This document shows positions 54,068 to 63,912 of a DNA stretch of 64,000 nucleotides, in pieces (positions within the stretch are counted from its first letter, which is position 1; each line of letters opens with the position of its first letter). The notes beneath the pieces are model-generated. The model did no database searches. It was not told the origin of the DNA and saw nothing but the letters and a program-made list of their open reading frames with translations. Both the position numbers and the translations under genes were made by a program. The DNA comes from Nitrosospira multiformis (GTDB lineage Bacteria; Pseudomonadota; Gammaproteobacteria; Burkholderiales; Nitrosomonadaceae), in assembly GCF_900111585.1 (NCBI RefSeq), contig NZ_FOHI01000001.1, positions 248,001 to 312,000 of the forward strand, written 5' to 3'.

Positions 54068-54337
54068 AGTGGAGAACCCTATCATTTCGAAGGTTTAAAA
54101 GTTCTGCCGATTGGTTCGGTTGCTGGGGGCAAGCCGAAAAAGCGAAAAAAGAGATTTGCTCCAGTTTATGAAAGATTTGGCCGTTCAAAAAGCTGCGCAA
54201 TCGGCGTGGGGAATAAGGTATTCCTGCTGCCTCAGTCAGCAGCTTTTGAGGTTGGACAATAGACCTTTATATTGATACTCCCGCTGTATCGGTGTAGTCG
54301 ATCAAACGTTGGCCAGACGTTCGGTCAGGAAAGTTCT

Positions 54338-54697
54338 TCAGGGGAGGTCAACACCTTTCTCTCCTCCTTTGGGTCCCCAGAATACTACCCAGGTTCCGAA
54401 ATCGCTTGAGAAATTCTCGAACCGGTGCTCAACGTTGGCGGGTACAAAAAGACAGTCGCCCTCTTTGAATGGATAACGCTCCCCTTCAATCATCAGTTCA
54501 CCCGTTCCCCGATGGACGAAATAGACTTCATCCTGCTCGTGCGGTGTTTGCGGATCATGCCCGACGGGAGCGTAATATTCGACGGACATGGTGCCATGTG
54601 CCAGCGCAACGGCAAAACGTTCTCCCATTGGCCATTCCACGGTTACCGGACCGGGAATGCGGGACAATACTTCTTCAACGGTAGCTTTGATTTTCAA
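54338..54697 (-). CDS. Cupin-domain protein
   Basis: A 119-residue single cupin. Motif 1 is EQDEVYFVHRGTGELMIEGE, with the metal-binding histidine replaced in part. Motif 2 is PFKEGDCLFVPANVEHRFEN with its histidine. FGTWVVFWGPKGGEKG ends the fold. Small cupins bind a metal and act on sugars or small acids; the substrate is unknown. It is monocistronic, convergent to the GMC gene. Confidence 0.85.
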   Translation of the reverse strand: MKIKATVEEVLSRIPGPVTVEWPMGERFAVALAHGTMSVEYYAPVGHDPQTPHEQDEVYFVHRGTGELMIEGERYPFKEGDCLFVPANVEHRFENFSSDFGTWVVFWGPKGGEKGVDLP

Positions 54698-54811
54698 TGA
54701 AGACTCCTATTGGAAAAGATCGTATGGTTTATATTTCGATGTGGAATATCATCTGCCCTCATCCCCCTAACGCTGTAAAAGGCAGAACGCATGCGAGGAA
54801 TGTTGTAAACG

Positions 54812-55123
54812 CTATTTGTCAGGAAGAGATTCCTCCGGAGTCTCGTCCGATATTTCCTGAAATCTGCCTGACAAAGCAGCCAGAAACTCGCTACGGGAGG
54901 TCAGAAACCGGTAAAGTGGATATGCAAGAATACCAAAGACTGCCCCCAGAAGCAGGCCGGCGAACGGAGCTAAAAAGAGAGCGAGCAGCGCTCTACCGAT
55001 CCCGCTGCTTTCAAAAGTGAAAAGTGCGTTGAAAGGAGAAAACAGCGTATTGGCGCAACAGAACGACAACGAGTTGAATTTTATAAAGGAGATGAAGTCT
55101 AGCTGGACTAAGTATCTGTTCAT
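54812..55123 (-). CDS. Hypothetical membrane protein
   Basis: A 103-residue frame from an internal ATG (NRYLVQLDFISFIKFNSLSF). It includes one strong membrane segment (ALLALFLAPFAGLLLGAVFG then ILAYPLYRFL) and an acidic C terminus (EISDETPEESLPDK). The frame extends upstream to 55357 with residues that do not look coding. No family recognised; the start is uncertain. Confidence 0.45.
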   Translation of the reverse strand: MNRYLVQLDFISFIKFNSLSFCCANTLFSPFNALFTFESSGIGRALLALFLAPFAGLLLGAVFGILAYPLYRFLTSRSEFLAALSGRFQEISDETPEESLPDK

Positions 55124-55516
55124 TTGATTGTCCCAGCAGCAATGTGGGTTATCGGTTGAGAAAAGGTAATACATCGGAACATCTCCCGATGCTCCTGCAG
55201 TGATTCTATCTTGCCAGGCGTTCTTCCCGTCAATGTTTGAGTGATCTGTTCCAGTATATTTGCCTCCTGAAAGCCGCTCACAATTCCCCCGCTTTTTCCC
55301 CCACCTGACAGGAAACTTGCTGGATGAAGATACCGACGCCAGTCCATCAACGGGCATAAGAAGTTGACCCTCAGCCGTCCGGTGCTAGACTAAAGAGAAT
55401 AGGTGGCCTTGCTGTGGTATTGCAGCCAGATTGCCAAAGCTATTGAGCGCGTATGAGCCGGAGAACTATACGGATTGCTCAGCCGATTCCTCGAATGTTT
55501 CTACAGAGAGACCGCT
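55124..55516. other. Region upstream of lon
   Basis: No supported gene. The open frame of the preceding membrane protein continues through part of it, without signs of coding. The promoter candidate for lon lies at 55364-55391. Confidence 0.4.
55364..55391 (+). promoter_or_regulatory. Candidate sigma-70 promoter of lon
   Basis: TTGACC and TAGACT stand 16 bases apart, about 125 bases upstream of the lon ATG. The hexamers are each one or two bases from consensus. A heat-shock promoter (sigma-32) was not recognised. Confidence 0.4.
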
Positions 55517-57889
55517 ATGGGAGAGCTTATTGTAGCCAAGCCGGAATTGCCTCAGGATGTGATTGCTCTCATACCCATGCGCAATATAGTGCTATTCCCG
55601 CATGTTCTGACTGCAATCACCGTGGGTCGTGCCAAATCCATTGCTGCACTGGAGCATGTGCTCGATCCTAAACGGCCCCTGGGCATCATCCTGCAGAAAG
55701 ATCCTGCCGTGGATGAGCCGGGGCAGGATGCGCTGTTTAATGTAGGTACCGTGGTGAACGTTGTGCGGCATCTTGCCTCGTCCGATGGGCTGCGGCATGC
55801 CGTCTGTCAGGGATTGGGCCGCTTTTCCATCGAGGAAATAATCGAGGACCATCCTTTTCTCGCTGCCCGTGTGCGACTTATTGCGGAACCCGATGAGGTA
55901 TCGACGGAGGCTGAGGCCCTGGCGATGCAATTGCGGGAGCGCACGGTGGAGATTCTTTCTCTGCTGCCGGGTGTACCGGCAGAGCTGGCGCATGCGTTAC
56001 AAGCTACCCGTGCCCCTTCGCATCTGGCTGATATCGCGGCAAGCCTGCTCGATACCGAAGTTGCGGAGAAGCAGATGCTGCTTGAAACGGTCAGTACCGA
56101 GGAGCGGCTGCGCAAGGTGCTCCAGATTTTGTCGCGCCGCATCGAGGTGCTGAGATTATCCCAGGAGATTGGTGAGCGTACCAAGGAGCATCTGGAAGAC
56201 CGCGAACGCAAGTTTCTGTTGCGGGAGCAATTGAAGACGATCCAGAAGGAACTCGGCGAGACGGAGGGGGACGACCAGGAAATAGAGAAGCTGGATGAAG
56301 CGGTCGCCAAGGCTGGCATGCCGGAAGAGATCGAGGCGCAGGCCAGAAAGGAATTGCAGCGCTTAAAGCGCATGCCTCCGGCTTCAAGCGAGTATTCGAT
56401 GCTGCACACTTACCTTGAATGGATGACAGAGCTGCCCTGGAAGCTTCCGGAAGATGCACCCATCGACCTCGATGCCGCACGCCGGATTCTCGAACACGAT
56501 CATTTCGGGCTGGAGCGCGTCAAGCAGCGCATTATTGAATTCCTGGCCGTTCAGAAGTTGAAGCCGCAAGGGCGTGCTCCTATCTTGTGTTTTGTCGGGC
56601 CACCCGGGGTAGGCAAGACTTCGCTCGGTCAGAGCATCGCACGGGCACTGCAGCGGCCCTTCGTGCGGGTGTCGTTGGGAGGCGTGCATGACGAGGCGGA
56701 AATGCGAGGTCATCGCCGCACCTACATTGGCGCCATGCCGGGCAACATTGTGCAGAGCCTGCGCAAGGCTGCCGCACGAAACTGCGTGATGATGCTCGAT
56801 GAGGTGGATAAGATGTCAGCCAGCCTCCATGGCGACCCATCGGCGGCTCTGCTAGAGGTGCTGGATCCCGAGCAGAATTCCACGTTCCGGGACAATTACC
56901 TGGGAGTGCCCTTCGATTTGAGTCGTGTTGTTTTCATCGCCACGGCGAATGTTATTGACAACGTGCCGCCTCCGGTGCGCGACCGGATGGAGATTATTGA
57001 TCTCCCGGGCTACACCCGGGAGGAGAAGCTTCAGATCGCGCAGCGTTATCTCGTAAGCCGTCAACGTGAGGCCAATGGCCTGAACGAGGATCAGTGCGAG
57101 ATAATGGTGGAAGCGCTCGATGGTATCATCGCCAATTACACCCGTGAGGCGGGAGTACGGCAACTCGAACGGGAGATCGGGCGGGTCATGCGGCATGCAG
57201 CCATGCGGGTTGCCTCGGATGCGCAGGTCAAGGTGCGGGTGGAGGCCGCAGACCTGGATGCTATTCTCGGGCCTGCCAAATTCGAGCATGAGACCGGGCT
57301 GCGTACCAGTCTGCCCGGGGTTGCGACGGGACTTGCCTGGACGCCCGTAGGCGGCGACATTCTTTTTATTGAAGCAACACGGGTGAGCGGACGCGGACAG
57401 CTTATTTTGACCGGGCAGCTTGGCGGTGTGATGAAGGAAAGCGCCCAGGCGGCGCTTACGTTGTTGAAAGGCCGGGCAGACAGTCTTCACATTTCCGCAT
57501 CTTTGTTTGAAGGCATCGACGTGCACGTGCACGTGCCGGCCGGTGCTATCCCTAAAGATGGCCCCAGTGCGGGCGTGGCGATGTTTATAGCGCTTGCTTC
57601 GCTATTTACCAACCGGCCGGTACACCACGATGTGGCGATGACGGGAGAGATCAGCCTGCGAGGGATGGTACTGCCGGTGGGAGGTATCAAGGAGAAGGTG
57701 CTTGCCGCCCAGCGGGCGGGCCTGCGCAGGGTGCTGCTGCCTGCGCGTAATGAGAAAGACCTGCGTGAGGTGCCTGAAACAGCGCGTTCCACATTGGAGT
57801 TCGTTTTTCTGGAAACAGTGGACGATGCGATTCAGGCATCGCTGGGTCAGCGGGCGCGCCGTCAGGAATCGGAGTTCAAGCTGGTCTGA
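55517..57889 (+). CDS. lon: ATP-dependent Lon protease
   Basis: A 790-residue LonA. The N-terminal substrate-recognition domain begins IALIPMRNIVLFPHVLTAIT; a coiled region follows; the AAA+ module has Walker A GPPGVGKTS at about 362-370 and the GGVHDEAEMRGHRRTYIGAM loop. The protease domain contains the catalytic dyad Ser684 (KDGPSAG) and Lys725 (GGIKEKVLAA). It degrades misfolded and regulatory proteins in the cytoplasm. ATG at 55517 is favoured by homology (MGELIVAKPELPQ); the frame is open from a TTG at 55475. Confidence 0.97.
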   Translation: MGELIVAKPELPQDVIALIPMRNIVLFPHVLTAITVGRAKSIAALEHVLDPKRPLGIILQKDPAVDEPGQDALFNVGTVVNVVRHLASSDGLRHAVCQGLGRFSIEEIIEDHPFLAARVRLIAEPDEVSTEAEALAMQLRERTVEILSLLPGVPAELAHALQATRAPSHLADIAASLLDTEVAEKQMLLETVSTEERLRKVLQILSRRIEVLRLSQEIGERTKEHLEDRERKFLLREQLKTIQKELGETEGDDQEIEKLDEAVAKAGMPEEIEAQARKELQRLKRMPPASSEYSMLHTYLEWMTELPWKLPEDAPIDLDAARRILEHDHFGLERVKQRIIEFLAVQKLKPQGRAPILCFVGPPGVGKTSLGQSIARALQRPFVRVSLGGVHDEAEMRGHRRTYIGAMPGNIVQSLRKAAARNCVMMLDEVDKMSASLHGDPSAALLEVLDPEQNSTFRDNYLGVPFDLSRVVFIATANVIDNVPPPVRDRMEIIDLPGYTREEKLQIAQRYLVSRQREANGLNEDQCEIMVEALDGIIANYTREAGVRQLEREIGRVMRHAAMRVASDAQVKVRVEAADLDAILGPAKFEHETGLRTSLPGVATGLAWTPVGGDILFIEATRVSGRGQLILTGQLGGVMKESAQAALTLLKGRADSLHISASLFEGIDVHVHVPAGAIPKDGPSAGVAMFIALASLFTNRPVHHDVAMTGEISLRGMVLPVGGIKEKVLAAQRAGLRRVLLPARNEKDLREVPETARSTLEFVFLETVDDAIQASLGQRARRQESEFKLV

Positions 57890-57935
57890 GCGTAGGCTTC
57901 CCTCTCCCACAAGGGTATAGGGTCCTGTGCCTTCT

Positions 57936-58673
57936 TCAATCTCTTTTCTCCGCTTCCAGCCCCACATCGAATGCAGTCGCATAGCCTGTCTCTGCTTCGG
58001 CAAGCTTGAGCATCAGCTGCCTTCCACCCTTGAGATAAATGCTGTCATCTTCATTCCTGGTTCTCTGCTGATATGAACCCTTTCTCGCATGTTCCGCATA
58101 AGGGGGTTGCGCGTGCACCTTATCGGTAATCGCATCATCGAAGTAGAGTTGCGATGTAAATTCGCGGCCGCGCGTATAACCGGAATCGGTACGTATCTTG
58201 AAATGAATATGAACAGTTCTGCCAGGATACCACCCTGGATAAATGGTGATAAAACGCACGCTGCCGTTCCTGTCCGTTACCTGATAGCCGCGCAGGAACT
58301 TCTTTCCTACTGTATTGAAATTCCTGTCCTCGACATCAGAATAGATTCCCTGCGCATCGCAATGCCAGATGTCGACTATGGCATTGGCAAGCGGCAGGCA
58401 CCTGCCCGTACCCTCGTTGCCCACCGTGAAAACGCGCATTTCGAGTGCAAGCGGAAAGCCGTCCTTTACCGAGCCATCGGAAGGATCGGATCGAATGTCT
58501 GAACGGTGCAGGCGCTCATCGACGAAATAAGGACCTTCCGTTTGTTGGGGTGTTACCACGCATGAAATCATTTTACGGGCTACCTCCTCACTTCCGGCAT
58601 GGACGGATGAATGTCGTCCTGCCATGCCGATTCCGGTTATCCCAAGCAATCCCAGCAGTTTTCGTCGATTCAT
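57936..58673 (-). CDS. Intradiol ring-cleavage dioxygenase-like protein
   Basis: A 245-residue protein with a possible Tat or Sec signal (MNRRKLLGLLGITGIGMAGR). Its domain matches intradiol dioxygenases: TEGPYFVDERLHRSDIRSDP, IVDIWHCDAQGIYSDV, and the iron ligand region YPGWYPGRTVHIHFKIR with tyrosine and two histidines. Exported members of this group are poorly characterised; they may act on catechol-type or other aromatic compounds, or be non-degradative. It is on the opposite strand to lon, converging on its end. Confidence 0.82.
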   Translation of the reverse strand: MNRRKLLGLLGITGIGMAGRHSSVHAGSEEVARKMISCVVTPQQTEGPYFVDERLHRSDIRSDPSDGSVKDGFPLALEMRVFTVGNEGTGRCLPLANAIVDIWHCDAQGIYSDVEDRNFNTVGKKFLRGYQVTDRNGSVRFITIYPGWYPGRTVHIHFKIRTDSGYTRGREFTSQLYFDDAITDKVHAQPPYAEHARKGSYQQRTRNEDDSIYLKGGRQLMLKLAEAETGYATAFDVGLEAEKRD

Positions 58674-58816
58674 GCCTGCTCCCCATTTTGTATTCCTTGA
58701 TGGTGATGGCGACTGATATACGATTGAGCCGCCCTAAGCTTGGAGGGTTTGCCCGCTTTTGAAGTTCCTGCTGGAAGGACTGGAGCCTGCGATATATCTA
58801 ATAATAATGCAATATA

Positions 58817-59425
58817 TTATTCGGGCGGGGGATTCCCCTGATCAGACGAGAGTTTGTTCAGCAGGTTGTTCTTCACTGACGGCCATTCATGGTGGAGGAT
58901 CGAATAAACGACAGTATCGCGGATGGAGCCATCACGCATGATCTGGTGGTTGCGCAATATCCCATCCTGTTTCGCACCCAGGCGTTCAATTGCGGTCCTC
59001 GAGACCTGGTTGAAAAAATGTGTTCTGAACTCTACCGCTATCGCTTTCTTTTTCTCAAAGACATGCTGGAGCAATAACAGCTTGCTTTCGGTGTTCACCC
59101 CTGTTTTACAGACTGATTTCGCATACCAGGTGTAGCCGAGCATGGGACGCCTGTTCGCTTCATCCACGTTATAGAAACGGGTCGTACCCACTATTCCATC
59201 TGTCGCATTCAGTCTCACTGCAAACGCGATGTTTCCTTTTTCAGCATTTTCAATGGCAGCGATCACATAGTTTTCCATCTGCGCGGGCGAAGGCACGTTT
59301 GCAAACCAGAGCTTCCAGAACTCTCCATCCCTGACCGCACATCGCAAAGGCTCGATGTGATCAGGTACAAGCGGTTCCAGGGTGACAATCTCACCCTTCA
59401 ATACGATACGTTCGAGCCAACTCAT
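58817..59425 (-). CDS. GNAT family N-acetyltransferase
   Basis: A 202-residue RimJ/RimL-type acetyltransferase. It starts WLERIVLKGEIVTLEPLVPD, has IAFAVRLNATDGIVGTTRFY, and the acetyl-CoA/acceptor region IAVEFRTHFFNQVSRTAIER. The substrate is unknown. It lies between the intradiol gene and ppa on the same strand with gaps of over 60 bases. Confidence 0.88.
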   Translation of the reverse strand: MSWLERIVLKGEIVTLEPLVPDHIEPLRCAVRDGEFWKLWFANVPSPAQMENYVIAAIENAEKGNIAFAVRLNATDGIVGTTRFYNVDEANRRPMLGYTWYAKSVCKTGVNTESKLLLLQHVFEKKKAIAVEFRTHFFNQVSRTAIERLGAKQDGILRNHQIMRDGSIRDTVVYSILHHEWPSVKNNLLNKLSSDQGNPPPE

Positions 59426-59487
59426 TTTTTCATGCTGCCCGCTATTTGCCGGTACTCTGCCAAGCTTTGAAACATTGACATTGGCCT

Positions 59488-60036
59488 TTAAAACATTGGC
59501 TTTTTCGCAGCCGCGTTATAGCGGTTCACTCCACTCGTAATTTCCACTTCGGCTTCCGTTACCCCTGTCCATCCGGTTATCTTCACCCATTTGCCGGGTT
59601 CCAGGTCCTTGTAGTGTTCGAAAAAATGGGCAATCTGTGAGCGTGTCAGTTCAGACAAGTCGGCGTGAGATTTCACCGCACGATAGAGAGCGCACAGTTT
59701 GTCGATTGGCACTGCCAGAACCTTCGCATCTCCGCCTGCCTCATCGGTCATTTGAAGCATACCCAGCGGCCGACACCGTACCACCACTCCTGAGATGAGT
59801 GGAACCGGTGAAATCACCAGAACATCCACCGGATCCCCATCTTCCGAGAGGGTGTGCGGGATATAACCGTAATTACAGGGATAGTGCATGCATGTCGACA
59901 TGAAGCGATCAACGAACATTGCGCCCGTTTCCTTATCCACCTCGTATTTGATGGGGTCGGCATTCATGGGTATTTCTATGATGACATTGAAATCGTTCGG
60001 CACGTCACGGCCGGAGTTGACTCTGTCAAGATTCAT
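59488..60036 (-). CDS. ppa: Inorganic pyrophosphatase
   Basis: A 182-residue family I pyrophosphatase that hydrolyses pyrophosphate to drive biosynthetic reactions. The metal-binding [16 protein letters not shown] signature is complete, and [20 protein letters not shown] and [14 protein letters not shown] contain further active-site residues. It is cytoplasmic. The gene diverges from the alpha/beta hydrolase gene, with 79 bases between. Confidence 0.97.
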   Translation of the reverse strand: MNLDRVNSGRDVPNDFNVIIEIPMNADPIKYEVDKETGAMFVDRFMSTCMHYPCNYGYIPHTLSEDGDPVDVLVISPVPLISGVVVRCRPLGMLQMTDEAGGDAKVLAVPIDKLCALYRAVKSHADLSELTRSQIAHFFEHYKDLEPGKWVKITGWTGVTEAEVEITSGVNRYNAAAKKPMF

Positions 60037-60115
60037 TCTTGTTCCTGTTACTGTTGACTGAAAAATCGCTATTATAGCTGTCGGCTTCGGGGATTAACTG
60101 CGGATTAAACGATCC

Positions 60116-60943
60116 ATGCGCATGCTGCTCAGCTTGGCCATCATGGCTGCACTCATCTATGTCGTTTTCGCGGCGGTGATATTCTTCGCCCAGCCCAGCC
60201 TTATTTACTATCCTGAAATCGGACGTGGCATCACCGGGACTCCAGATGAGTCAGGCCTTGCGTATGAGTCTGTCGAACTGGAGACTGCAGATGGGGAAAG
60301 GCTGCATGGCTGGTTTGTCCCGGCATCTCATGCGAAAGCGACTGTCCTGTTTTTTCACGGGAATGCCGGGAACATTTCCCAACGGATCGACTATTTGTCG
60401 ATGTTTTACCGCCTTGGATATAACACCTTCATTTTCGATTATCGGGGCTACGGCGAAAGTAGCGGCAAACCGACAGAGCAGGGGACGTACCGGGATGCTG
60501 TTGCTGCATGGCGGTACATAACCGAAAAGAAGGCTATTCCTCCTGCCGATGTTGTGTTATTCGGAGAATCTTTAGGCGGTGCAATCGCTTCCTGGCTGGC
60601 GGCCCGCGAAATACCCGGCGTCTTGGTTCTGGCTTCCGCGTTTACCTCGGTCCCTGACATGGGAGCGCAACTGTATCCCTATCTTCCCATCCGGCGGCTT
60701 TCCCGTTTCAAATACAACACTCTTGAGCATTTGAAGGATGTGAGCTGTCCCGTATTCGTCGCCCACAGTCCTCAGGATGAAATTGTGCCGTTCAAGCAAG
60801 GGCAGGCCCTGTACGAGGCAGCACGCAATCCCAAGCGATTCATCGAGCTGCAGGGCGGTCACAATGAGGGCTTCATTTACACGAGGGAAGACTGGGCCAA
60901 GGCTTTGGGTAAATTCATAGATGCGAGCCTGGGAAGACATTGA
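60116..60943 (+). CDS. Alpha/beta hydrolase with N-terminal membrane anchor
   Basis: A 275-residue serine hydrolase (BEM46/YfhR-like). The N-terminal helix MLLSLAIMAALIYVVFAAVI is a likely anchor. The oxyanion HG is in VLFFHGNAGNISQRIDYL. The nucleophile serine lies in LFGESLGGAIASWLA, and the acid and histidine in SPQDEIVPF and GGHNEGFIYT. The substrate is unknown. The glycerophosphodiesterase gene begins three bases after its stop. Confidence 0.88.
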   Translation: MRMLLSLAIMAALIYVVFAAVIFFAQPSLIYYPEIGRGITGTPDESGLAYESVELETADGERLHGWFVPASHAKATVLFFHGNAGNISQRIDYLSMFYRLGYNTFIFDYRGYGESSGKPTEQGTYRDAVAAWRYITEKKAIPPADVVLFGESLGGAIASWLAAREIPGVLVLASAFTSVPDMGAQLYPYLPIRRLSRFKYNTLEHLKDVSCPVFVAHSPQDEIVPFKQGQALYEAARNPKRFIELQGGHNEGFIYTREDWAKALGKFIDASLGRH

Positions 60944-60945
60944 AT

Positions 60946-61608
60946 ATGCTGATACTGGCGCATCGTGGTTATCACGCGACAGCTGCGGAAAATACGCTCG
61001 AAGCTTTTGAAGCAGCGATAATGGCAGGGGTAAACGGTATCGAGACGGATGTGCGCATGAGCCGGGACGGTGTGCCGGTGCTGGTTCATGATCGGGTAAT
61101 GGCTACCGGACAGGCAGTGTCTGATCTTGCCCATCGCGAAATCGAAGGTGTGTTGGGGCATAAAATACCTACCCTGGATGAGGCGCTCGCGCATTTTCCC
61201 GACATACTCTGGAATGTCGAACTCAAAACCCCGCATCACTTGTCAACGGTATTCGGTGTTCTGGAAAAGTATCAAGCCCCCCATCGTATTATCGTCAGCT
61301 CCTTCCGGCATGATCTGATTGCAACCTGCGCGTCCTCATTGAAGCTCGATTGCGGTCTGCTGGTCGCGCACCGGCCGCAAACCCTCGATTCCCTGTTGAC
61401 TGGTTTCGATTGTGATGGCAACGCCAGGATCAACCATCTGGTTTGGGATTACAATGTGCTGGATCAAGCCTTGTTGGCCCAGGCGGCCGTGACTGGCTTT
61501 CGCAACTTCGTTTACGGTCCGATAACCCGGGCTGAGCATGAGGAATGTCGGCAACTGAGTGTGGATGGGGTAATTACGGATTATCCATTGCTTATGCAGG
61601 GTTTATAA
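60946..61608 (+). CDS. Glycerophosphodiester phosphodiesterase
   Basis: A 220-residue GDPD-family enzyme that hydrolyses glycerophosphodiesters to glycerol 3-phosphate and an alcohol. Signature motifs: LAHRGYHATAAENTLEAF with the catalytic histidine and arginine, IETDVRMSRDGVPVLVHD with the metal-binding glutamate and aspartate, and NVELKTPHHLSTVFGVLEKY. The ATG at 60946 is better spaced from GGGAAG than the TTG at 60940. Probably cotranscribed with the hydrolase upstream. Confidence 0.92.
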   Translation: MLILAHRGYHATAAENTLEAFEAAIMAGVNGIETDVRMSRDGVPVLVHDRVMATGQAVSDLAHREIEGVLGHKIPTLDEALAHFPDILWNVELKTPHHLSTVFGVLEKYQAPHRIIVSSFRHDLIATCASSLKLDCGLLVAHRPQTLDSLLTGFDCDGNARINHLVWDYNVLDQALLAQAAVTGFRNFVYGPITRAEHEECRQLSVDGVITDYPLLMQGL

Positions 61609-61658
61609 ACAGCGGCCGCCAACGCGCAGTTGTTCTCTTGTCACACGAAAATTGAGTG

Positions 61659-62390
61659 ATGCGCCGACGTTTTCTGCAAGCCCTTATGGTCGGAGCCGCG
61701 GCCATGACATTGAGTAGAACGATTTCAGCGAAGAACAAGGTACTCACCGTCTTCACATTTGGGGATTCGATTCTCGACTGCGGGCGTTACAACGAATATG
61801 GTGTCCATCCGGGGCAGTTGATCGTTCGCAACAATGATTTCCTGTTTCCAGAGTTCAAGGGGCGCGATCTCATGTCTCAGTCATCCTCGATGACTGCACT
61901 GCTGAACCACCGTGCGCGTGATGGCAGCGTGGTTGACAATCTCTCCTGGCAGGCGCGAGGTATCAAGGCAACCGATCCCGCTGTCGCCCTGGTTACAGTA
62001 GGTGGCAACGATCTTCTCACTGGTCTTGCTGCGGACCGAGGGGAGGGCATCGCGTGCTTTCAACAGCAGTTAGATGCTTTTCTGCAAGCGCTTCCGGTAC
62101 GGCCAGTTCTGCTGGGCACAATTTACGATCCGACTTTCGGCGATGACTCCCGCAATTTTCTTGCCACCGATGCGCGCATTGCCCGATCCAACTTCAACCG
62201 CATTAATGCCGCTATTCGGCAGCTCGCTCCGCGTTATGGAGAGCTCGTCGATGTGCACCGCCATTTCCTCGCGGGTGACGCGTCCTGGTTTACAGGTACT
62301 ATCGAGCCAAGCTTGCGCGGGACATCAGAGGTGCGTACTGTATTTTTGCCTGCAGTGCTAAGAGCATTCCATGCCGCGCAAAATGCTTAG
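61659..62390 (+). CDS. SGNH/GDSL-type hydrolase with a signal peptide
   Basis: A 243-residue hydrolase. A twin-arginine-like or Sec signal (MRRRFLQALMVGAAAMTLSR) precedes FTFGDSILDCGRYNEYG, the GDSL serine block. The glycine and asparagine blocks are in LVTVGGNDLLTGLAA, and the Asp/His pair is near YGELVDVHRHFLAGDA. It is probably an exported lipase, esterase or O-acetyl esterase. It has a 50-base gap to the upstream glycerophosphodiesterase gene. Confidence 0.85.
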   Translation: MRRRFLQALMVGAAAMTLSRTISAKNKVLTVFTFGDSILDCGRYNEYGVHPGQLIVRNNDFLFPEFKGRDLMSQSSSMTALLNHRARDGSVVDNLSWQARGIKATDPAVALVTVGGNDLLTGLAADRGEGIACFQQQLDAFLQALPVRPVLLGTIYDPTFGDDSRNFLATDARIARSNFNRINAAIRQLAPRYGELVDVHRHFLAGDASWFTGTIEPSLRGTSEVRTVFLPAVLRAFHAAQNA

Positions 62391-62516
62391 ACTGGAAGGG
62401 GATATCAAAAACGATACAACATGGCATGAAAAAGCAAAAAGAAAATGATAGGCCTAAAATAGACAAGACAAGTAACGATTCCTGCAGCAGAAAGTGTATC
62501 AATCAGGAGGAAACAG

Positions 62517-62963
62517 ATGAGCGAGAAGATAAAACCGCAGATGGTCGGCATCAATCATATCGCGCTGGAGGTGGGCGATATCGAAGAAGCGCTGGCTTTT
62601 TATGGCCGCATCTTCACCTTTAAATTACGAGGACGAAGCCAGGGTGCTGCCTTTATCGATATGGGAGACCAGTTCATTGCATTGATGGAAGGGCGGTCGC
62701 AAAGCCCGGACGACGACAGGCATTTCGGCCTTGTGGTCGATGACCGCTCAAATGTGCGCGAACTCGCTGAAGCAGCGGGAGCGACAATGCTCGAAGGAGG
62801 CTTCCTCGACTTCCTCGATCCTTGGGGTAATCGCGTTCAGGTAGTCGAGTATCGCGATATACAGTTTACGAAAATCCCCGAAGTGTTGAAGTACATGGAA
62901 CTGGATCTGGAGAAGAGCCAGGATGCGAAGGCGGAGCTGCAAAAAAAAGGAATTGAGACGTAA
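62517..62963 (+). CDS. VOC-family (glyoxalase/dioxygenase fold) protein
   Basis: A 148-residue vicinal-oxygen-chelate protein: INHIALEVGDIEEALAFYGR and DFLDPWGNRVQVVEYRDIQF mark the two beta-alpha-beta-beta-beta modules. The expected metal-binding residues (His in INHIAL, Glu in VVEYR) are present. The substrate is unknown. AGGAGG lies ten bases upstream of the ATG. Confidence 0.88.
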   Translation: MSEKIKPQMVGINHIALEVGDIEEALAFYGRIFTFKLRGRSQGAAFIDMGDQFIALMEGRSQSPDDDRHFGLVVDDRSNVRELAEAAGATMLEGGFLDFLDPWGNRVQVVEYRDIQFTKIPEVLKYMELDLEKSQDAKAELQKKGIET

Positions 62964-63061
62964 ACTTCGGCAGCATAGGAGTTCATAGCCGGATGTGCAG
63001 ATTCAGTTTATTCCACAGTTCCTCATGAAGATCCTCGAAAAGGGCTGGAAAAAAGCGGGAG

Positions 63062-63289
63062 CTAGAGGATGAAGACGATAAGCTGCCAGCGAGGTGGTCC
63101 GAGTTCGAAACCGTGGATATGTTCTTCGTACTCCGGCAGTAACTGTCCTTTCTTTACAACAATTTCCTGGCCGCAGCCTATGCACCGATAGATACCACTT
63201 ACCGATGCGCTGGTACCAGGTGCACGCTTAACGTTGAAATCAAAATGGTCGCAGCGGATAAGATAGCTGCTGTCTTGGTAAACGGCCAT
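63062..63289 (-). CDS. Small zinc-ribbon-like conserved hypothetical protein
   Basis: A 75-residue protein beginning MAVYQDSSYLIRCDHFDFNV. It has KRAPGTSASVSGIYRCIGCG with a CxxC pair and ends PPRWQLIVFIL. I remember similar small proteins called protein L in Burkholderiales, with the GIYRCxGCG segment, but could not verify this. Zinc or iron binding is plausible. Function unknown. Confidence 0.68.
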   Translation of the reverse strand: MAVYQDSSYLIRCDHFDFNVKRAPGTSASVSGIYRCIGCGQEIVVKKGQLLPEYEEHIHGFELGPPRWQLIVFIL

Positions 63290-63538
63290 AGTGAAATTCG
63301 TTAAAAGAGTAATGATATCATGCACATAGTGGATGAACTTTCAGCTCTACATTAATTTTATTACTTGTCGCTCACCTAATTCTGTTCGCTTTAGCACAAA
63401 TACGCTTAACACAGCATAAAGTATCAAAAGTCCGATTTTCGTTGAGGCGGTCTCTGCCAATAAACAAAAACTGCCGAAGCGGGACAAACCAGTTCAGGGG
63501 AGGAATAGGGGAAGGCGCGGCTTGAAGGCATATTGCCT

Positions 63539-63912
63539 TTAAAAGTGGGTGACGATCGACGTAGTGAAAAAGGTGGCGCTATCTCTGGAAGTACCGTTTT
63601 TACCAGCAAAAATATCGTCATTGCTGCGCAGCATTCTGGCCTCAAGCCTCCATAGTAGATTGTCAGTGATGTTGTAATCGAAATTGGCTGAAAAGCCCCA
63701 TGCCCGGGAACCATGAGGCGTTGCGAATGTAATGATTACGCCTTGTTTGTCATTGTAATATTCTGCTCTCACTGCAACGGCTGTTCTGGGCGTTTGCACA
63801 ATATCTCAGAATGACTGTAGGGTTGAGCCACATATTCAGGCTGCCCGAATGTTGCTTTTTTGTTCGATGCCGATATCGAATCCAACGGCTGCAAGCGCCT
63901 CATTCAGTTTGA
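63539..63912 (-). pseudogene. Remnant of a beta-barrel outer-membrane porin
   Basis: The last 86 codons read as the C-terminal strands of an outer-membrane beta-barrel protein: AVRAEYYNDKQGVIITFATP, SANFDYNITDNLLWRLEARM, and a terminal aromatic (ATFFTTSIVTHF). Upstream, the expected continuation appears in other frames and is broken by stops: MWLNPTVILRY in one frame and GFDIGIEQKSNIRA in another. The fragment is therefore decayed by at least two frameshifts or stops. Confidence 0.7.
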
